A stretch of DNA of 37,175 nucleotides from Ignisphaera sp. (GTDB taxonomy: Archaea; Thermoproteota; Thermoprotei_A; Sulfolobales; Ignisphaeraceae), in assembly GCA_025058535.1 (NCBI GenBank), contig JANXEL010000059.1:1-37175 (forward strand), given 5' to 3'. Positions 31,369-37,175 of this stretch are shown here, one piece after another. The position numbers and the translations under genes are program-made. Every line of letters begins with the position of its first letter. The first letter of the stretch is position 1. The notes under the pieces were generated by a model. That model did not search any database. It was given only the letters and a program-made list of their open reading frames with translations, and had not been told where the DNA came from.

Positions 31369-32916
31369 CTATACTACAATTCTCCAAAGGGGTTCTCTAA
31401 CCCTCTGCTTATCCTCTCCCAGCACTACAGGTTCTACATTAACCAACTCACAGAACTTAACAAGCTTGTTAACGTGGTTCCCAGGCACACCGTGTATGTG
31501 GTTTGCTGGAAACACGTTTATAAATTCATCGAATGAGGCTCTAAGTTTAACGTACATGTGCGGCCACGTTGGATTTGTTTGATCTCTCAGCTTCTTCTTC
31601 TCACCCTCAGGGAGATCTATCGCATCACCTCTCACTATAACCATGTACATCCTATCTCCGTACACACCCAGTCTGGCAAAGGTCATCTCACCGGGTGCTG
31701 CATCGAACTCCACTGAGGCTCCTCCAGCTGGGAAGTACATCTCTATAGCTGGCCAGAGGGTGACCTTCTTTAAGTTCTCCCTAGGGTCGAAACTCCTTGA
31801 AGCGTACCAGCTTGCGTGATTTCCAGAGTTTGCAAATATCCATATATCCCTCTCAGGCACGTAAAGCCTAACGTCCGCAAAGAGCACTGGAAGGCCTCCG
31901 CTTATGTACTTCAGTATCTGCATAGTTATGGCTCCAAATGAGTCCGCCTCAGTTGAGCATACAAGCGGCTCCTTAGAGCCGTTCCAGTCGTAGGGGTCGT
32001 TCATGAGCATCTCAGCAACATCGGTAATGACAACATACTCCGTGAATTCCCTCTGCCCCTTTATACCGCAGAAGTCGAAGCCATACTCCTCACTGACCAT
32101 CTTCATAGCTAGGTAGAGCCTTAGCTGCATCTTCAGCTTTTCCGGCGTCAGCATCTTACCATCATATCTAATCCTGTCTCCAAGCATATCGCTGAGCCAT
32201 CTGAACCCCCTTTCAACCTCCTCAGCTGGTACCCTCTCCATGTACTTGGCAAGCAGAAGTTGGTCCACCTGGTACCCCGTGACTCCGAACACCCTTTGAA
32301 TTGGAATCATGTGGAAGTAGCCTGTCTCCATACCCATTGAGTGGCCTCCAAATATTCCATACACCTGCCCACGAAGTGATGCAGCAGCCTCTGCAGCCAT
32401 TATCCAGTCAACTATCTCCTCCTGTATCCTCGGATCCTCGATGTCGCCTACAATCCTGTGCGTTCTTAGACCAGCCTGCCTGAGGGCACCATCGGTTGCC
32501 AAGAGACCTACGTTCCCGGGGTACTCCCCCTCGTTGTTAGAGACGTTGAGTATGAGCACATCTCTACCTAGAGTATTGACCAGGGGCCAGACGAGGTATG
32601 GGTAATTCCATATGTAGTACTGCAGCACCAGAATCTTAACACCGTGTCTAGCTAGATGTTCACCAACCTCCCTAGAATCCCTTGCAGACGATACGACCTT
32701 AGGTGCTAGAACCACTTCCGGCTTGGAGCCCCAGTGGTACTGGAGTTTTCTGTCCAGAATTTCCGCAAGCCTCTTCATCCGCTTCACACACTCACTCTCG
32801 AGGCGCTCCATAACGCTTACTCTCTCATCTCCGAGCATGGCTATGCCTATGGGGACGAGCCTCAAAGCTTCTCCACCAGCACTACCTGTTAACTTCTGTA
32901 GAATTTTAGCTTTCAT
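31369..32916 (-). CDS. L-fucose/D-arabinose isomerase family protein
   Basis: 515 residues. The Mn-site residues of the FucI/AraI fold are visible: STEADSFGA (Glu323), LFADVR (Asp348) and NHIHGVPGNH (His473/His475). The family interconverts aldoses and ketoses such as L-fucose and L-fuculose. Distance from classical FucI is large and no sugar kinase, aldolase or transporter lies nearby, so the sugar is uncertain. ATG 32916 follows GGGAGAGG. The gene is divergent from hdrC with only 82 bases between. Confidence 0.82.
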   Translation of the reverse strand: MKAKILQKLTGSAGGEALRLVPIGIAMLGDERVSVMERLESECVKRMKRLAEILDRKLQYHWGSKPEVVLAPKVVSSARDSREVGEHLARHGVKILVLQYYIWNYPYLVWPLVNTLGRDVLILNVSNNEGEYPGNVGLLATDGALRQAGLRTHRIVGDIEDPRIQEEIVDWIMAAEAAASLRGQVYGIFGGHSMGMETGYFHMIPIQRVFGVTGYQVDQLLLAKYMERVPAEEVERGFRWLSDMLGDRIRYDGKMLTPEKLKMQLRLYLAMKMVSEEYGFDFCGIKGQREFTEYVVITDVAEMLMNDPYDWNGSKEPLVCSTEADSFGAITMQILKYISGGLPVLFADVRLYVPERDIWIFANSGNHASWYASRSFDPRENLKKVTLWPAIEMYFPAGGASVEFDAAPGEMTFARLGVYGDRMYMVIVRGDAIDLPEGEKKKLRDQTNPTWPHMYVKLRASFDEFINVFPANHIHGVPGNHVNKLVKFCELVNVEPVVLGEDKQRVREPLWRIVV

Positions 32917-32998
32917 GGATGGCCTCTCCCAAGCTGGATTCCGCTCCAGTTTATCAAAGATTTTTAGGGATTGGTGTGCTAAAGTATAGCGAGTTGCT
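32917..32998. promoter_or_regulatory. Divergent promoter region of the isomerase and hdrCBA-mvhDG genes
   Basis: 82 bases serve both directions. On the plus strand a TTTTTA element near 32961-32966 lies about 35 bases before the hdrC ATG. On the minus strand TTTGATAAACT lies near 32949-32959. Both are moderate TATA matches, so the two transcription units may influence each other. Confidence 0.4.
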
Positions 32999-33487
32999 AT
33001 GGTGCTTGAGAAGCTGGTGGAGGTATCCCTAGAAACTCTTCGGGCATGCTACACCTGCTTTAAGTGTATAGGTGTCTGCCCAGCTGGTCTTAGACCCAAT
33101 CTGTTTGTGAAAGCCTATCTCAGTACAGTGTTTAGAGAGCTCCGCGATGTGTATGAGGAAATCGTGACGAATTCCAGCCTATGGTCATGCGCTAAATGCC
33201 TTAAGTGTGTTGAGGTGTGCCCACAGAAAGTGCCGTTAAACGATGTTATTGAGTACCTCCAGCGTGAAGCTGCAAAGAGGGGTCTTGCACCGCGGGCATA
33301 TCAAGACATGGTTGAGAACATTATGGGTACATTTCTCGCATTTGGTAGCCAGACCATAGTTTCCAGAGATGGAGACTTCTACACAACTGGGGAGGCTAGG
33401 GAGCTCTTAGGTCTAACTCCTCTTCCAGAGCCAAACAAAATTGAGAAGTTTAGAGAGAGGTTGAAGGGGTTGAGGAGTATTGGCTAG
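32999..33487 (+). CDS. hdrC: Heterodisulfide reductase subunit C
   Basis: 162 residues. Two [4Fe-4S] motifs: CYTCFKCIGVCP (Cys17, 20, 23, 27) and CAKCLKCVEVCP (Cys64, 67, 70, 74), with the helical spacing of HdrC. The protein relays electrons from HdrA to HdrB. First gene of hdrC-hdrB-hdrA-mvhD-mvhG on the plus strand, with stops and starts close enough for one transcript. Confidence 0.92.
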   Translation: MVLEKLVEVSLETLRACYTCFKCIGVCPAGLRPNLFVKAYLSTVFRELRDVYEEIVTNSSLWSCAKCLKCVEVCPQKVPLNDVIEYLQREAAKRGLAPRAYQDMVENIMGTFLAFGSQTIVSRDGDFYTTGEARELLGLTPLPEPNKIEKFRERLKGLRSIG

Positions 33488-33488
33488 G

Positions 33489-34370
33489 ATGGTGAAGCTA
33501 GCTGTATTCACAGGCTGCTTCGCACTATCAAAGCAGATTGCGGTAGAGCTGTCTACACTTAGAGTTCTCCAGCACCTAAACGTAGAGCCCATAGTTCCAA
33601 GAAGTGTGAACTGCTGTGGATTTGCGTTCAGAGGTCTGTATCCATCAATGTCCCTCTACCTCACTGGTAGGCTCCTCGCCTCTCTCACAGCCTCGGATCC
33701 TGATGGAATTCTCACCCTCTGCAATGGATGCTACCTAATGCTTAGGGAGGCTGTCCACAGGCTCAGAGAGGATAGGAGGCTGCTGGAGTCAGTTAGAAGC
33801 TATCTTAGAGATGAGGGTCTCGAGCTTAGGGGGATTCCAAGGATAGTGCATCCCGTGGAGCTCCTCCACGATATTGTCGGCACCGAGGTGCTAAAGGGCA
33901 TTAAGAGGACTGGAGACAATAATGTGCTCGTGGCTACCCACTACGGCTGCCACGCCCTGCGACCATCAACTGTACCATCCTTCGACAATTCAGTGAACCC
34001 CAGTAAGATGGAGAGAATCGTGGAGGCGCTGGGCTTTAGAGCTAGAGACTATCCGGAGAGGCTCGACTGCTGTGGAGCGGTACTGCTGGCAACAAATCCA
34101 AGCCTCGCAATGAAGCTGGCGTACTCCAAAATAAGCGGTACTGCCAGATGGGGATTCCACCTACTCGTAACAACGTGTCCGTACTGTTTTGAGATGCTCG
34201 ATGCTAGGCAGGAGGCTGTGATGCAGACGTTCGGCGACGAGCCGAGGCTACCCGTAATGCTCCTGACTCAACTCATCGGCCTACAGCTCGGCTTAAGTGA
34301 AGGTGATGTAGCGCTCAATCTCAATCTCTCCCCAGTCGACAAAGTTCTGCCACAAATTGTAAGGAGGTGA
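33489..34370 (+). CDS. hdrB: Heterodisulfide reductase subunit B
   Basis: 293 residues from ATG 33489, with GAGGAG eleven bases upstream; TTG 33480 is the less likely alternative. Two complete CCG-type motifs are present: Cys10, NCCG (42, 43), LCNGC (78, 81) and Cys154, DCCG (194, 195), TCPYC (230, 233). In methanogen HdrB these bind two non-cubane [4Fe-4S] clusters that cleave the CoM-S-S-CoB disulfide. The natural disulfide here is unknown, since no methanogenesis gene is in the window. Confidence 0.93.
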   Translation: MVKLAVFTGCFALSKQIAVELSTLRVLQHLNVEPIVPRSVNCCGFAFRGLYPSMSLYLTGRLLASLTASDPDGILTLCNGCYLMLREAVHRLREDRRLLESVRSYLRDEGLELRGIPRIVHPVELLHDIVGTEVLKGIKRTGDNNVLVATHYGCHALRPSTVPSFDNSVNPSKMERIVEALGFRARDYPERLDCCGAVLLATNPSLAMKLAYSKISGTARWGFHLLVTTCPYCFEMLDARQEAVMQTFGDEPRLPVMLLTQLIGLQLGLSEGDVALNLNLSPVDKVLPQIVRR

Positions 34371-34375
34371 CGGGC

Positions 34376-36367
34376 TTGGAGGGAAGTAGTAGGATAGGTG
34401 TATTTCTGTGCCACTGTGGTACTAATATAGCTGGTGTTGTAGACATCAAAAGGGTTGCTGAAGAGATTGGAAAGATACCCAATGTGGTGGTCTGGGACCA
34501 CAGATTCCTGTGCTCTGCAGATGGTATAGATAGTATGGTTAGCAGTATAAGGTCTAGTGGTGTAGACAGGGTTGTTGTAGCAGCATGTTCATTTAGAACG
34601 CACGAGCCTGTGTTCCAAGCAGCTCTCCACAGAGCTGGTCTAAATCCATACCTGCTGGAGATTGTGAGTACCAGGGAGCTGTGTTCATGGGTGCACGAGG
34701 GGGAGAAGGAGAAGGCTACGGAGAAGGCTATTAGAATGGTTAGGGCCGCCATTGCTAAGATTAGGGATAATCGACCGCTGGAGCGTAGGAGGCTTCCTGT
34801 TGTACCGGCTGCCCTTGTTGTAGGAGGTGGTGTGGCTGGTATAAGAGCTGCTCTAGATATTGCTGATTCTGGCTTTACAGTGTATCTGATTGAGAGGGGG
34901 GCCAGCATTGGTGGGAATATGGCCAGGCTCGACAAGACATTCCCGACACTAGACTGCTCAATATGCATCCTTGGGCCCTTGATGAACGCTGTTGCTCAGC
35001 ATCCGAACATTAGGCTGCTCACCTACAGTGAAGTTGTGTCGGTAGAGGGTAGGGTGGGAGAGTTCGTGGTGAAGATACTCAGAAAGCCGAGGTACATTAA
35101 GGAGAGTCTCTGTAAAGGGTGCCTCATATGCATCGCTAAGTGCCCTGCGAGAGCCATTGATGAATTCAACCTGAAGCTCTCTCACAGAAAAGCAATATAC
35201 GTGCCGTATCCCCAAGCAGTTCCTCGAATCCCCGTCATAGATCCCGATGCGTGTCTCTACCTCCGGAAGGGGATCTGCAGAACCTGTGAAAAGCTCTGCC
35301 CAACAGGAGCTGTAGACTTTGCCCAGAGAGGTGAGGTTGTGGAGGTTAGAGTCGGCTCAATAATTGTTGCAACAGGTTTTGAGGAGTACGACATCTCCAG
35401 CGTCTATGAGTACGGTTACGGCAGATACCCAAATGTTGTTACCGGACTTCAGCTAGAGCGTCTCGTAAGCTCCTATGGACCCACAGAGGGGAGGCTCACT
35501 GTTCCTGGACTTGGCATAGAGCCTAGACGGGTAGCAATAATAAACTGTGCTGGTTCGCGTGACGAGAGGCATCTACCATACTGCTGCAGGGTTGGGTGTA
35601 TGGCTAGCCTCAAGCATGCGTGGTACATCAAGCACCTTGTGCCAGAGGCAGAGGTACTCATATTCGCCGATGAGATAAGAGCGTCTGGAAAGAACTTTGA
35701 GGAGTTCTACAGAAGGATAAGGCTGCTACCTGGTGTCTACATAGTTAAGAGCAGGGCAAGTGAAGTTAGAGCTAACCCCAGCGGTACACTATCCATTAAG
35801 GCGTACGATCCTGTGCTCAATCGCGAGGTGACTGTGGAGGTTGACCTGGTGGTTCTTGAGGTGGGCATCGTAGCAAGCCGCAGTACAGAGGCTGTAAGAA
35901 ACATACTGAAGCTAGGGGCATCGCCCACAGGTGGATTTCTGCTGGAGCTGCACCCAAAGCTCAACCCTGTTGAAACTGCTGTTGATGGTGTCTACATATG
36001 TGGTGCTGCAGCTGGGCCAAAGGATATACCAGAGAGCGTAGCACAGGCTAGTGCAGCTGCTAGCAAAGTTATAGCACTGCTTTCAAGGGGCTACATAGAG
36101 ATTCAGCCACACACCGCACGAGTTGTCGAGGAGCTGTGTAGTGGCTGCAGGATCTGCGTTACAGCATGTGCGTACGGTGCTATAAGGATTGTTGAGAGGG
36201 GTGGAAGGAATGTGGCCTCTGTAGATGAGGTTCTATGCAAGGGGTGTGGATCCTGTGTAGGCTCGTGTCCAAGTGGAGCCATTGAGATTCAAAATCTAAA
36301 GCTGAGCCAGGTGGAGGCAGTGATGTCTGAAATGCAGGGGTGGGAACCCTATGTCCAGAGAGCCTAG
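34376..36367 (+). CDS. hdrA: Heterodisulfide reductase subunit A (flavin-bifurcating)
   Basis: 663 residues from TTG 34376. A full Shine-Dalgarno AAGGAGGTGA at 34361-34370 sits five bases before it; the GTG at 34367 lies inside that site and is unlikely. Seen: FLCHCGTNIAG (Cys12, Cys14), FAD-binding VVGGGVAGIRAA near 148-159, SIGGNMARLDKTFPTLDCSIC (split by the cluster-ligating Cys194 and Cys197), ferredoxin motifs CKGCLICIAKC and C..CRTCEKLC, and two more near the end, CSGCRICVTAC and CKGCGSCVGSC. HdrA splits electron pairs between ferredoxin and HdrB. Length matches methanogen HdrA. Confidence 0.93.
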   Translation: MEGSSRIGVFLCHCGTNIAGVVDIKRVAEEIGKIPNVVVWDHRFLCSADGIDSMVSSIRSSGVDRVVVAACSFRTHEPVFQAALHRAGLNPYLLEIVSTRELCSWVHEGEKEKATEKAIRMVRAAIAKIRDNRPLERRRLPVVPAALVVGGGVAGIRAALDIADSGFTVYLIERGASIGGNMARLDKTFPTLDCSICILGPLMNAVAQHPNIRLLTYSEVVSVEGRVGEFVVKILRKPRYIKESLCKGCLICIAKCPARAIDEFNLKLSHRKAIYVPYPQAVPRIPVIDPDACLYLRKGICRTCEKLCPTGAVDFAQRGEVVEVRVGSIIVATGFEEYDISSVYEYGYGRYPNVVTGLQLERLVSSYGPTEGRLTVPGLGIEPRRVAIINCAGSRDERHLPYCCRVGCMASLKHAWYIKHLVPEAEVLIFADEIRASGKNFEEFYRRIRLLPGVYIVKSRASEVRANPSGTLSIKAYDPVLNREVTVEVDLVVLEVGIVASRSTEAVRNILKLGASPTGGFLLELHPKLNPVETAVDGVYICGAAAGPKDIPESVAQASAAASKVIALLSRGYIEIQPHTARVVEELCSGCRICVTACAYGAIRIVERGGRNVASVDEVLCKGCGSCVGSCPSGAIEIQNLKLSQVEAVMSEMQGWEPYVQRA

Positions 36368-36779
36368 GATTATAGCATTCACGTGCACCTACTGTGCCTA
36401 TGCTGCTGCTGAAGCTGCTGGTGTGAGCAAGCTACACTACCCTCCACACATCTATATAGTTAGGCTACCGTGCAGTGGAATGTTCAAGAGCCACCATGTG
36501 CTCAAGGCCCTTCGCAGCGGCTATGATGCTGTTCTGTGGGGTGGGTGCCACCCACCGTACGACTGCCACTTTGTGAATGGCAACTACAAGGCTTTGGTGC
36601 GAGCTACCCTGCTGAAGAACTATCTAAGGCAGCTTGGTTTTGAAGATGATAGGTTTAGGCTTGAGTGGATAGCTGCTGGTGAGGCTGAAAGGTTTGCATC
36701 GATAGCTAGGGAGATGGTGGAGAAAGCTACCGCTCTACCCAAGCTAAGGTTTCTGAAACACAGTGAGGTAGTGGACTGA
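36351..36779 (+). CDS. mvhD: F420-non-reducing hydrogenase iron-sulfur subunit D
   Basis: 142 residues. Landmarks CTYCAYAAAEAAG, RLPCSGM and GGCHPPYDCHFVNGN supply the cysteines of the [2Fe-2S] site and match MvhD, the adaptor that joins the hydrogenase to HdrA. It overlaps hdrA by 17 bases and has GGGGTGG eight bases before ATG 36351. Its stop overlaps the next start (TGATG). Confidence 0.93.
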   Translation: MSREPRIIAFTCTYCAYAAAEAAGVSKLHYPPHIYIVRLPCSGMFKSHHVLKALRSGYDAVLWGGCHPPYDCHFVNGNYKALVRATLLKNYLRQLGFEDDRFRLEWIAAGEAERFASIAREMVEKATALPKLRFLKHSEVVD

Positions 36780-37175
36780 TGGCCACAACCATTGGTATAG
36801 TTAGCTTAGCTTACTGTGCTGGTTGCGAGGTTGCCCTAGCCTCAACGGAGAGGTTCTGCGAGCTCCTATCAAATGATGCAATTAGAATTGGCTACTCAAC
36901 ACTTCTGGTTGATGCTGATAAGCTTGAGAGCGTCGATGTTCTGCTAGTAACAGGTTCCATTAGGACTCGCGAAGATGTTGCAGCTGTTAAAGAGGCTAGT
37001 AGGAGAGCTTTAAAAGTAGTTGCCTTTGGCAGCTGCGCGTGCTATGGAGGTCTACCTGGTCTCGCCAATACAATCGATAGGAAGGAGATGATAGGAGGAG
37101 TGTTTGGCTCTGTTGAACCAACAGTAACAGGGGCCAGGCCCGAGCTCACGAGATTTGTGGTACCTATCGAAGAAG
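36779..37175 (+). CDS. mvhG: [NiFe] hydrogenase small subunit (MvhG-like), 3' partial
   Basis: 132 residues are visible before the window ends. The start ATG 36779 shares one base with the mvhD stop. The N-terminus IGIVSLAYCAGCEVAL gives the proximal-cluster CxxC (Cys13, Cys16), and FGSCACYGGLPG (Cys86, Cys88) the next ligand and the family GG. Gene order predicts an MvhA large subunit just outside the window, completing an HdrABC-MvhADG complex. Unlike the small subunit of the 15924 operon, this one starts as an ordinary group 3 subunit. Confidence 0.9.
   Translation, partial: MATTIGIVSLAYCAGCEVALASTERFCELLSNDAIRIGYSTLLVDADKLESVDVLLVTGSIRTREDVAAVKEASRRALKVVAFGSCACYGGLPGLANTIDRKEMIGGVFGSVEPTVTGARPELTRFVVPIEE

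Overview
The window looks like the chromosome of an anaerobic, probably hyperthermophilic archaeon, most likely of the Thermoproteota (Crenarchaeota) or a korarchaeal-type lineage. The evidence is archaeal TATA boxes about 25 bases upstream of short leaders, Shine-Dalgarno sites of GGTG/GGAGGTGA type, heavy AGA/AGG arginine codon use, a KaiC-like RecA paralogue, an archaeal winged-helix/zinc-ribbon regulator, a tRNA-Arg with encoded CCA, and HdrABC-Mvh genes. The species cannot be named from sequence alone.

Layout. 1-972: 3' part of an IlvC-family (ketol-acid reductoisomerase-like) gene. 1702-4380: two exported surface proteins. 4696-6078: KaiC-like ATPase. 6680-11555: class II amidotransferase, then on the minus strand an APC permease, a glutamine-synthetase-like ligase and a FluG-type amidohydrolase, apparently a nitrogen or amine module. 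12024-15320: a PD-(D/E)XK-like nuclease candidate, a secreted phospholipase-D-type protein and a small unknown protein, separated by long non-coding stretches. 15924-21514 (minus strand): a five-gene NAD-linked [NiFe] hydrogenase operon. 22198-22902: FdhD. 23046-27121 (minus strand): a membrane-stress-like cluster with an SPFH protein, two zinc-ribbon membrane proteins, a helical protein and a four-helix membrane protein. It diverges from a winged-helix regulator at 27273. 27752-27829: tRNA-Arg(CCG). 28039-32916: UV-damage endonuclease, URO-D-family protein, DUF72 protein and L-fucose-isomerase-family protein. 32999 to the end: hdrC-hdrB-hdrA-mvhD-mvhG, with mvhG cut by the window edge.

The most striking system is the hydrogenase operon. 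Its order is NuoE-like, NuoF-like, HoxU/NuoG-like, [NiFe] large subunit, [NiFe] small subunit. The small subunit is a fusion: after the proximal-cluster domain it carries two [4Fe-4S] ferredoxin motifs and then a shortened [FeFe]-hydrogenase H-cluster domain with an L3-type motif ELCPGGCLMGGGQP. The cysteine-rich module that normally forms the C-terminal part of group 3 small subunits sits instead on the HoxU-like protein. The operon therefore looks like a HydABC-type bifurcating [FeFe] hydrogenase recombined with a [NiFe] catalytic module. The L1 cysteine motif of the H-cluster is missing, so H2 chemistry is probably carried by the [NiFe] site. About 12 kb away the HdrABC-MvhDG genes encode a second hydrogen-linked, flavin-bifurcating system. 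Together the two could exchange electrons between H2, NAD(H), ferredoxin and a disulfide acceptor; this last step is inference.

Intergenic regions are unusually long for an archaeon of this type (seven gaps above 300 bases). Several contain inverted repeats or repeated motifs, listed as separate entries.
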